Made by a program: the position numbers and the translations under genes
In this document: positions 57,434 through 64,000 of the stretch, in pieces
Layout: the number at the start of each line of letters is the position of its first letter
How positions within the stretch are numbered: the stretch's first letter is position 1
The notes under the pieces: generated by a model
Database searches by the model: none
Told to the model about the DNA's origin: nothing
What the model saw: the letters and a program-made list of their open reading frames with translations, nothing else
Source: G965220075 sp965220075
GTDB taxonomy: Bacteria; Chloroflexota; UBA11872
DNA length: 64,000 nucleotides
Assembly: GCA_965220075.1 (NCBI GenBank)
Contig: OZ244806.1
Coordinates: 2,604,001 to 2,668,000, forward strand
Reading direction: 5' to 3'

Positions 57434-58588
57434 GTGCAGGGCGTCCCACTCTGGCGCAACGTGGTGGCGCTGCAGTGGGCGGCGCAGATCGTCTCGGCCG
57501 TGCTGGTCCTGTCCGTCCTGGCCCTCTTCTTCACCAACGTGGCCAGGGAGATCGAGGCGCGCGACGTCCCCTTCGGATTCAGCTTTCTGGAGCGCGCCGC
57601 CGGGATTCCGATCGGCGAATCGGTGATTCCCTACGAGCCGTCCAACTCCCATCTCTACGGCTTCCTGGTCGCCATGCTCAACACGGTCAAGGCTTCGGTG
57701 CTGGGCGTAGTGCTCGCCACCGTGATCGGGATTCTGGTGGGAGTTGCGCGGCTTTCGCCGAACTGGCTTCTGAACAAGATCGCGCTCGTCTACATCGAGG
57801 TGCTGCGCAACATCCCGCTGCTCTTGCAGCTGCTCTTCTGGCTCCTCATCGTGCTCACCCTGCCGAGGGTGACCGAGAGCTACGTCCTCTTCGACGCCTT
57901 CTATCTCAGCAACAGCGGCTTGTACCTGCCCTGGCCGACCGCTCAGGACGGGTTCTGGCCGTGGCTTGTCGCGACTTTGGTCGGCATCGCTATGGCCGTA
58001 TTCGTGGGCAGGTTCCTGAGCCGGCGCGAATCAGATACGGGCCGTAAGAGCTACCCGGTACTCGCCGGCGCGACGATCGCGGTCGGCGTCAGCGTCATCG
58101 CGCTGCTGGTCCTCGCGCCGCTCGAGCTCGTCATTCCCGAGCCGGAAGGCAGATTCGGGCGCCCGACGGGCGGAGCGCAACTGGGGGGCAGCTTCAGCGC
58201 GCTGCTCGTCGGCCTGGTGCTCTACACCTCGTCTTTCATCGCTGAGATCGTGAGGGCGGGCATCCAATCCGTCAGCAAGGGGCAGACCGAGGCGGCCCGC
58301 TCCGTGGGGCTGTCGAGCCTGATGACCTTACGTTTCGTCGCCTTCCCGCAGGCGCTGCGCGTGATCATCCCGCCGACGATCAGTCAGTACCTGAACCTCA
58401 CGAAGAACTCGAGCCTGGCCGCCGCCATCGGGTACCAGGACCTGGTGAGCGTGGCCAACACGATGACGCAAACGGCCCCCGCAATCTCGTTGATCGCGAT
58501 GGTCATGGCCACCTACCTAGTAATGAGCCTGACGTACTCGCTGATCGGCAACCTCTACAACCGCTATATCCGATTCAAGGGCACATGA
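57434..58588 (+). CDS. aapQ: Amino-acid ABC transporter permease (AapQ-like)
   Basis: A 384-aa membrane protein with about eight helices. It has VQWAAQ-type N-terminal segment (VVALQWAAQIVSAVLVL), LNTVKASVLGVVLATVIGIL, the EVLRNIPLLLQLLFW binding-protein-transport signature region, and IVRAGIQSVSKGQTEAARSV with the EAA loop contacting the ATPase. GTG 57434 is the first usual start; no good ribosome site is seen. It overlaps the next gene by four bases (ATGA). Confidence 0.88.
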   Translation: MQGVPLWRNVVALQWAAQIVSAVLVLSVLALFFTNVAREIEARDVPFGFSFLERAAGIPIGESVIPYEPSNSHLYGFLVAMLNTVKASVLGVVLATVIGILVGVARLSPNWLLNKIALVYIEVLRNIPLLLQLLFWLLIVLTLPRVTESYVLFDAFYLSNSGLYLPWPTAQDGFWPWLVATLVGIAMAVFVGRFLSRRESDTGRKSYPVLAGATIAVGVSVIALLVLAPLELVIPEPEGRFGRPTGGAQLGGSFSALLVGLVLYTSSFIAEIVRAGIQSVSKGQTEAARSVGLSSLMTLRFVAFPQALRVIIPPTISQYLNLTKNSSLAAAIGYQDLVSVANTMTQTAPAISLIAMVMATYLVMSLTYSLIGNLYNRYIRFKGT

Positions 58589-59793
58589 GCGTAAGCGTGA
58601 CGACTCTCGCTCGCAGCACCCCGCCGCTAGCCACGGCGGCTGTCTGGCTGCGAAGGAACCTCTTCAGCTCGGTGTTCAGCGGCGCGGTGACGATCATCCT
58701 CGGCGCGGCGCTTGCCTGGTTGGCGGTCAACGGCATCGGATGGGTGCTCTTCACGGCCGACTGGGAGGTGGTCACCAGCCGGGTCCCGCTTTATCTGGTG
58801 GGGCTCTATCCGCACGAGGCGATCTGGCGGCCGCAAGTCTGCGTGCTGCTGGTGAGCGGGTTGCTGGGGATGTCATGGCGGATGTGGGGCGGTACGGCGC
58901 GGATCTTCGCGATTGGGTTCAGCGTCATCACGCTGGTGGTGGGCGTGTTGCCGCACGAGATGGCTCCTCTCAACCGGGTCCTGCTGCTCTTGAATCCGGT
59001 CGCGGTGGGGCTTGTCTACCTGATAGCGAAGCGGCTTTTGGTGGATCGTCTCAGACGGATAGTGGCCGTCTCGATCTCCACGTTCGTCGTCATGCTGCTG
59101 CTGATCCGCGGCATAGAGGGCGTGCCCGGCCTGGAGCCGGTGAACCCGCAGGATATCGGCGGGCTGATGCTCAACCTCGTGCTGGCTACCTTCGGCATCG
59201 CGGTGTCCATGCCGATCGGCATCGCGCTGGCGCTGGGACGGCGCAGCAATCTGCCGGTGGTGAAGGTGGTGTGCGTCGCCTTCATCGAGATCGTTCGCGG
59301 CGCCCCCCTGATCACGCTGCTGTTCATGTCGCGTCACCTCCTGCCGCTGACGTTTCCCGAGAACTTCCAGGTGAGCGGTCTCTACCTGGCGGCCATCACC
59401 ATCACGCTCTTCAGCTCGGCGTACATGGCCGAAAACGTGCGCGGCGGCATGGCCGCGGTGTCTCCCGGACAGACGGAGGCCGCGCGCGCGCTGGGCCTGC
59501 GGGGCTGGCAGACCACTCTGCTGATAACGCTGCCGCAGGGCCTGAGGAACATCATCCCGGCCATCGTGGGTCAGTTCATCAGCCTGTTCAAAGACACCAG
59601 CCTGGTCTTCTTCATCGGAATGCTGGATATCTTGGAGATGGGACGCGCGGCGCTGCAAGACAGCAGCCTGGCATTCATCGACAACGGGCGCGAGGTTTAC
59701 CTGTTCATCGCCGTCGTGTTTTGGATCTTCACCTTCTCGATGTCGTATATCAGTCGGCGCATAGAGCGCGCGCTTGGAGTTGGCAAGCGATAG
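58585..59793 (+). CDS. aapM: Amino-acid ABC transporter permease (AapM-like)
   Basis: A 402-aa permease with about eight membrane helices, the FIEIVRGAPLITLLFMSRHL segment and the EAA loop GGMAAVSPGQTEAARALGLR, followed by LPQGLRNIIPAIVGQFISLF. It pairs with the AapQ-like protein to form the channel. ATG 58585 overlaps the previous stop. Confidence 0.88.
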   Translation: MSVSVTTLARSTPPLATAAVWLRRNLFSSVFSGAVTIILGAALAWLAVNGIGWVLFTADWEVVTSRVPLYLVGLYPHEAIWRPQVCVLLVSGLLGMSWRMWGGTARIFAIGFSVITLVVGVLPHEMAPLNRVLLLLNPVAVGLVYLIAKRLLVDRLRRIVAVSISTFVVMLLLIRGIEGVPGLEPVNPQDIGGLMLNLVLATFGIAVSMPIGIALALGRRSNLPVVKVVCVAFIEIVRGAPLITLLFMSRHLLPLTFPENFQVSGLYLAAITITLFSSAYMAENVRGGMAAVSPGQTEAARALGLRGWQTTLLITLPQGLRNIIPAIVGQFISLFKDTSLVFFIGMLDILEMGRAALQDSSLAFIDNGREVYLFIAVVFWIFTFSMSYISRRIERALGVGKR

Positions 59794-59816
59794 AGGGCTA
59801 GCGCAGGAGCTCAACA

Positions 59817-60662
59817 ATGGCGGAAACGAACATGGTTGAAGAAACCGTCGCAATCCCGGCGGAAAGACAAGAGATTCTGTCCAGGCCGCTGGCAGAGCGC
59901 GACGACATCATCATTTGCGAGAACGTGCATAAGTGGTTCGACAACTTCTGCGCGGTGCGCGACGTGAGCCTACGGGTCAAGCGGGGCGAGGTGGTCGTGG
60001 TCTTCGGTCCTTCAGGATCGGGAAAGTCGACGTTCATCCGCATGATCAACCGGCTGGAAGAGCACCAGTCGGGCAAGATCGTGATCAACGGCATCGAGAT
60101 GACGAACGACGTTCGCAATCTGGATGCGATACGAAGAGAAGTGGGCATGGTGTTTCAGCAGTTCAACCTGTTCCCGCACATGACCGCGATCGGGAACATC
60201 ATGCTGGCACCGATGCGCGTGCGGCACATCCCCAAGCGTGAAGCGGAAGAGATCGCCATGCGGTTGCTCGAGCGCGTGGGCATACCGGAGCAGGCCAACA
60301 AGTACCCGGCGGAGCTATCCGGCGGTCAGCAGCAGCGGGTCGCCATCGCGCGCGCACTTGCCATGCAGCCGCAGATCATGCTGTTCGACGAACCGACTTC
60401 GGCGCTCGATCCGGAGATGATCAAAGAAGTGCTGGACGCGATGCGCGAGCTGGCGGCGACCGGCATGACCATGATCTGCGTCACCCACGAGATGGGTTTC
60501 GCGCGCGAAGTAGCCGACCGGATGGCCTTCTTCGACGAGGGCGCGCTCGTGGAGCTCGGTACGCCGGACCAGCTATTCAACCATCCAAAAGAGGAGCGGA
60601 CGCGCATGTTCCTAGATCAAATCCTGGAGCCCGGCGGTCCGTCGGAGAGCGCGGCTAACTGA
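59817..60662 (+). CDS. aapP: Amino-acid ABC transporter ATP-binding protein (AapP-like)
   Basis: A 281-aa ATPase with a 30-residue N-terminal extension. Walker A is FGPSGSGKSTFIRMINRLE (about 64-82), the Q-loop is GMVFQQFNLFPHMT, the signature is ELSGGQQQRVAIARALA, Walker B is IMLFDEPTSALDPEM, and the switch His is in ICVTHEMGFARE. It belongs to the polar-amino-acid transporter class and powers the AapQ/AapM pair. A ribosome site (GCAGGAG) precedes ATG 59817. Confidence 0.95.
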   Translation: MAETNMVEETVAIPAERQEILSRPLAERDDIIICENVHKWFDNFCAVRDVSLRVKRGEVVVVFGPSGSGKSTFIRMINRLEEHQSGKIVINGIEMTNDVRNLDAIRREVGMVFQQFNLFPHMTAIGNIMLAPMRVRHIPKREAEEIAMRLLERVGIPEQANKYPAELSGGQQQRVAIARALAMQPQIMLFDEPTSALDPEMIKEVLDAMRELAATGMTMICVTHEMGFAREVADRMAFFDEGALVELGTPDQLFNHPKEERTRMFLDQILEPGGPSESAAN

Positions 60663-60727
60663 CCGACGCCCGAAGACCCCTGAGGTCGGCAAGCGCGGCT
60701 GGGCTGGTGCCGCCGCACGAAGGCCGA

Positions 60728-60770
60728 GAGCCCTGGGGCCGCCGAAATGCGGCCGCGGGGCCAAGGGCTC
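60728..60770 (+). terminator. Imperfect hairpin after aapP
   Basis: GAGCCC and GGGGCCGC pair with GCGGCC and GGGCTC around a CGAAAT loop, with internal mismatches. It could end the transporter transcript before the aspS leader. Confidence 0.35.
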
Positions 60771-60781
60771 AAAGTCCGCTC

Positions 60782-60790
60782 TGGTACTAT
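60782..60790 (+). promoter_or_regulatory. Extended -10 promoter for the aspS leader
   Basis: TGGTACTAT matches an extended -10 (TGn plus TACTAT). Transcription would begin at about 60797, just where the T-box stem I sequence begins. No good -35 is visible, as expected for extended -10 promoters. Confidence 0.4.
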
Positions 60791-60796
60791 CCCCGC

Positions 60797-61053
60797 AACG
60801 GCGACGAAGGAGACAAATAGCCGGGAGCAACCGACGTAGAGAGAGCCGCCGGCAGCTGTAAAGGCGGTAGTCGGTCCTCGGTGAAGACCCTCCCGAGCCG
60901 CGAGGAAGAACGGCCAAGCGCCCTGTAAGCCTCGCCGTAGTGGACCGCGTTACGGTCTGCATGAGGCTGGTCCACGGATCAGCGAAGTGCGGTGGCACCG
61001 CGGGAGCCCTCCCGTCCGCACATCCGGGGCACGGATGCGGACAGGAGGACCGG
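60797..61053 (+). promoter_or_regulatory. T-box riboswitch, translational class, upstream of aspS
   Basis: Stem I: CGGGAG near 60822 pairs with CTCCCG near 60890, the AGAGAGA bulge is at about 60838-60844, and the distal hairpin is GCCGCC/GGCGGT. The proposed specifier is GAC (60886-60888), an Asp codon. Antisequestrator: GTGCGG (60987-60992) pairs with CCGCAC (61016-61021), enclosing the 7-base bulge TGGCACC (UGGNACC consensus) and helix CGGGA/TCCCG. UGGC pairs with a tRNA ending GCCA, as tRNA-Asp does. Alternative fold: CCTCC (61008-61012), GTCCGC and ATCCG pair with CGGAT, GCGGAC and GGAGG (61044-61048), hiding the aspS ribosome site. Uncharged tRNA-Asp would free it. No T-run follows, so control is translational. 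Confidence 0.9.
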
Positions 61054-62352
61054 GTGCACAGAATCACGTCAGTCGACTTCTCGAGACACCTCGGGGAACG
61101 GGTACGTCTCTCAGGTTGGTTGCATCGGCTGCGAGCGGTCGGCCAGGTCTCATTCCTGGTACTCCGCGATGGTTGGGGAACCGCCCAGGCCGTCTTGACT
61201 CCCGACGCGGCCGCCGACGCTGCGCGCCTCTATGCGGAATCCGTGATCGAGGTCGAGGGGCTGGTCGCTCGGGAGCAGCAGGCGCCTGGCGGGTATGAGT
61301 TGAAAGACGCGGCGCTGCGCGTCATCTCGCGCGCCGTGCAACCCCCGCCCCTGGATCTATTCCGCCCGAACATCAGGGCGTCCTTGCCAACGCTGCTCGA
61401 CCACGCCGCCGTCGCCCTGCGCCACCCGAGAGAACGAGCCAAACACCGTATCTCGGCGGCGGCCACGGCAGGGTTTCGCTCCGCATTGACGGCGAGAGGG
61501 TTCCTGGAGGTGCATACGCCCAAAATCGTCGCCTCGGCGACGGAGTCGGGCGCGGATCTATTCGAGGTTGACTACTTCGGCCGGACGGCCTATCTGGCGC
61601 AAAGCCCGCAGCTCTACAAACAGACCCTCGTGGGCGTATTTGAGCGTGTGTTCGAGGTAGGCCCGGTGTTCAGGGCGGAACCGCACGACACGACGCGGCA
61701 CATCAACGAATACGTGTCGCTCGACGCCGAAATGGGCTTCATCGAGGATCACCGCACTGTTATGGCCATGGTCAACGCGGTGGTGCGCCAGATGGTGCGG
61801 CATGTGGCCGAGCACGAGGAGGCCTCCATCCGGTTGCTCGGCTCCCGACTCCCGGAGGTACCCGCGGAGATTCCCGTGGTCCACTTTCGAGAGGCACAAG
61901 ACATCGTGCGGGAGCAAACGGGCAAGGACATCTCGGACGAGCCGGACCTCTCCGCCGCGCACGAGCAAGTCCTGACTGCGTGGTCGCAAAAAGCGACCGG
62001 CAGCGAGTTCCTCTTTGTCGAGGGGTACCCCATGCGGAAACGGCCCTTCTACACACACACCGATCCGGCGCGCCCCGAGTATTCGAGAGGATTCGATTTG
62101 CTGTTCCGTGGTTGGGAGATCGTGACGGGTGGACAGCGTCTGCACGTGTATGACGAGTACCTGTGCGCGCTTGACCATGCCGGTCAGACCGCCGCGGACT
62201 ACGAGGGCTACTTGGAAGCCTTTCGGCACGGCATGCCGCCGCACGGAGGGTTCGCGCTCGGGCTGGAGCGATTCGTGGCGCGCCTGCTTGGATCGGACAA
62301 CCTGCGCGAGACGACACTGTTCCCGCGCGACATGAAACGACTGACTCCGTAG
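61054..62352 (+). CDS. aspS: Aspartyl-tRNA synthetase, archaeal (AspS2) type
   Basis: A 432-aa class II synthetase from GTG 61054, five bases after AGGAGG. The OB-fold anticodon-binding domain (ERVRLSGWLHRLRAVGQVSF) comes first. The catalytic domain has motif 1 near FLEVHTPKIVASATESGADL, motif 2 in VGPVFRAEPHDTTRHINEYV and motif 3 in GGFALGLERFVARLLGSDNL. It is short and lacks the bacterial GAD insertion, so it is of the archaeal/eukaryotic type. Such enzymes often also charge tRNA-Asn when GatCAB is present, which cannot be judged here. A T-box leader for tRNA-Asp controls it. The stop is followed by a 217-base gap. Confidence 0.93.
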   Translation: MHRITSVDFSRHLGERVRLSGWLHRLRAVGQVSFLVLRDGWGTAQAVLTPDAAADAARLYAESVIEVEGLVAREQQAPGGYELKDAALRVISRAVQPPPLDLFRPNIRASLPTLLDHAAVALRHPRERAKHRISAAATAGFRSALTARGFLEVHTPKIVASATESGADLFEVDYFGRTAYLAQSPQLYKQTLVGVFERVFEVGPVFRAEPHDTTRHINEYVSLDAEMGFIEDHRTVMAMVNAVVRQMVRHVAEHEEASIRLLGSRLPEVPAEIPVVHFREAQDIVREQTGKDISDEPDLSAAHEQVLTAWSQKATGSEFLFVEGYPMRKRPFYTHTDPARPEYSRGFDLLFRGWEIVTGGQRLHVYDEYLCALDHAGQTAADYEGYLEAFRHGMPPHGGFALGLERFVARLLGSDNLRETTLFPRDMKRLTP

Positions 62353-62569
62353 CTGCTCGTCGTTGTCATGCCCGCGGGCCGAGGCGGCGGGGAGTGCCGC
62401 CGCTCTCGTCTGCCAGCCTCGCGGTCCAGCTCGGCTGCCGGGCGGGTTCGGAGCGAATGCAATACTGCGCCGCGGGCATTCGTGGAGCGCCAGCGCACCG
62501 CGGAGCACGTCGACGCGCGGGCTTGAGACCCCGCCGGCGCATCGGTAACGGAGGCCAGGAGCCGCGCCA

Positions 62570-64000
62570 GTGACAGTTACAACCTTCGTGGGAGACGGCA
62601 GCGTCAAGCAGCCGCCCAGCTTCACCACGCGCCCGATCGTGATGGGCACACGCGGCGTCGTCACCTCCGGCCACTACCTGGCGAGCGCGGCCGGTTTCCG
62701 CATCATGGAGCAGGGCGGCAACGCCATCGACGCCGCCGCGGCGATGTGCTTCTGTCTCAACCTGCTGGAGCCGCAGAGCAATGGGCTGGCCGGCGAGGTT
62801 CCCACGCTCATCTACGCAGCGCGCGAGCGGAAGGTCCACGCGCTCAGCGGCATGGGTTGGGCGCCCAAGGCGTTCACGATCGACTGGTGCCGCGCGCATG
62901 GAATCGACCTGATCCCGGGCGACGGGTATCTGCCCGCCTGCGTGCCCGCCGTGGTAGGCACCTGGGCGGCGGCGCTTGCGCGATTCGGGACCCTGCGCTT
63001 CGCGGACGTCGCGGCGCCCGCCATCGAGCTGGCCGAGAACGGCTATCCGGTTTACGAGCGCCTGCACAAGAGCCTCGTCAGCAACCAGGCCAAGTTCACC
63101 GAGCTATATCCCAGCACCGGCGAGGTCTATTTGCCCGACGGGCGTGCGCCCGAAGTGGGCGAGGTGCATCGCAATCCCGCCTGGGCCGAAACGCTGCGGA
63201 GCCTCTGCCGCGCCGAGAAGGAAGCGGCCGGGCGGGGGCGCGTGGCCGGCATCGAAGCCGCGCGCGACGCCTTCTACAAGGGTGAGATCGCGGAGCGCAT
63301 GGTCGATTTCATCAGCGCCAATCCGGTGGAAGACGCGAGTGGATCGACTCACGCCGGGCTGCTCACCTATGAAGACTTCGCCGAATGGGAGGCTGAGTTC
63401 GAGGAGCCGGTCAGCCTGAACTACCGCGGCCTGGATGTCTTCAAGTGCTCCAGCTGGACCCAGGGCCCGGTGTTCTTGCAGCAGCTCGCGCTGCTGGAGG
63501 GGTTCGATCTGGCTGCCATGGGGCACAATTCGGCGGCGTACCTGCATACGCTGATCGAGTGCGCCAAGCTGGCCTTCGCCGACCGCGAGGCCTACTACGG
63601 CGACCCCAGCTTCGACGACGTGCCGTTCGACCGGCTGCTATCCAAGACCTACGCGGCCGAACGCCGCGGCCTGGTTGACGATCGAGCCTCGGACGAGCTG
63701 CGTCCCGGCGACCTGGGAAACGGCGCCCCGCTCCATGCCACCTTCGACGTGGCCGGGGACAACCGCAGCGCGCTTCGATTGGAGGCCCGCGAGGTTCACG
63801 ACCTGGGGCTTGGTCACGCGCACGTCGGCGATACGACCCATCTCGACGCTGTCGATCGCGAGGGCAACATGGTCGCCGCCACTCCCAGCGGAGGGTGGCT
63901 GGGCACTTCGCCGGTCATTCGCGGGCTCGGGTTCCCGCTGGGCACGCGCGGGCAGATGTTCTATCTCAACCCGGCGCGGCCCAACGCGCTGGCCCCGCGC
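62570..64000 (+). CDS. Gamma-glutamyltransferase family protein (cut by window edge)
   Basis: The first 477 codons are visible from GTG 62570 (AGGAG upstream) and the frame is open at the edge. The large-subunit segment (TRGVVTSGHYLASAAGFRIM, EQGGNAIDAAAAMCFCLNLL, EPQSNGLAGE) and VGDTTHLDAVDREGNMVAAT are diagnostic; the first Thr of TTH (about residue 421) is the expected autoprocessing nucleophile. GGT enzymes hydrolyse glutathione or gamma-glutamyl compounds. No signal peptide is seen, so it may act in the cytoplasm. It could also be a related acylase, since family members vary. Confidence 0.9.
   Translation, partial: MTVTTFVGDGSVKQPPSFTTRPIVMGTRGVVTSGHYLASAAGFRIMEQGGNAIDAAAAMCFCLNLLEPQSNGLAGEVPTLIYAARERKVHALSGMGWAPKAFTIDWCRAHGIDLIPGDGYLPACVPAVVGTWAAALARFGTLRFADVAAPAIELAENGYPVYERLHKSLVSNQAKFTELYPSTGEVYLPDGRAPEVGEVHRNPAWAETLRSLCRAEKEAAGRGRVAGIEAARDAFYKGEIAERMVDFISANPVEDASGSTHAGLLTYEDFAEWEAEFEEPVSLNYRGLDVFKCSSWTQGPVFLQQLALLEGFDLAAMGHNSAAYLHTLIECAKLAFADREAYYGDPSFDDVPFDRLLSKTYAAERRGLVDDRASDELRPGDLGNGAPLHATFDVAGDNRSALRLEAREVHDLGLGHAHVGDTTHLDAVDREGNMVAATPSGGWLGTSPVIRGLGFPLGTRGQMFYLNPARPNALAPR

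Overview
The window is a high-GC bacterial chromosome segment, most likely Chloroflexota (SAR202/Dehalococcoidia-like or a sponge-associated relative). This rests on several hints: a T-box riboswitch on an archaeal-type aspS, an imuA-imuB-dnaE2 mutasome, two phytanoyl-CoA-dioxygenase-family genes, Val/Thr/Lys- and Thr/Pro-rich extracytoplasmic linkers, and many transposons. The phylum is an inference; no rRNA is present. Both edges cut genes: cas1 on the left and a gamma-glutamyltransferase on the right.

Region 1 (1-7313, minus strand) is a type I-G (formerly I-U) CRISPR-Cas operon: csb1, csb2, cas3 (helicase then C-terminal HD), a Csb3/Cas3-extension-like gene, cas4, and a truncated cas1. 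The genes are mostly joined by 4-base stop/start overlaps. The array and cas2 must lie off the left edge. Region 2 (9-15 kb) looks like a decayed conjugative element (replication-relaxation protein, VirB4-like ATPase without a Walker A lysine) carrying an AbiE toxin-antitoxin pair. Region 3 (15-30.6 kb) is a transposon graveyard: an IS1111-type IS110 element; an MmeI-like restriction-modification gene split by a 136-bp MITE that is itself split by an IS5-like element; an IS481 element in a split GNAT gene; an IS5 relic; a truncated tRNA-Thr; two PhyH dioxygenases; and an intact IS110.

Region 4 (30.7-42.4 kb, minus strand) is a type I restriction-modification defence island. Read 5' to 3' it runs hsdM, brnT, brnA, [HsdM-tail relic], a 307-aa protein with an antitoxin-like tail, vapC, [HsdS-head/HsdM-tail relic], OLD-like ATPase/TOPRIM nuclease, hsdS, RHH antitoxin, vapC, hsdR. 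The HsdM C-terminus occurs three times and brackets the accessory cassettes, so this locus appears to be a cargo-collecting hotspot. The 307-aa/VapC pair with its own operator-bearing promoter is the best candidate for an undescribed module.

Region 5 (42.7-64 kb) is more housekeeping-like. It holds imuA-imuB-dnaE2 translesion synthesis, a deleted histidine kinase, an ECF sigma factor with a membrane-anchored von Willebrand A protein as probable anti-sigma partner, vapBC, a secreted flavin amine oxidase, and an AapJQMP-type amino-acid ABC transporter. It ends with aspS under a translational T-box leader (GAC specifier, UGGC bulge matching discriminator G73, Shine-Dalgarno sequestered by the CCUCC of the T-box helix) and a partial gamma-glutamyltransferase. 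Amine oxidase, amino-acid uptake and gamma-glutamyltransferase together suggest scavenging of amino acids and peptides.
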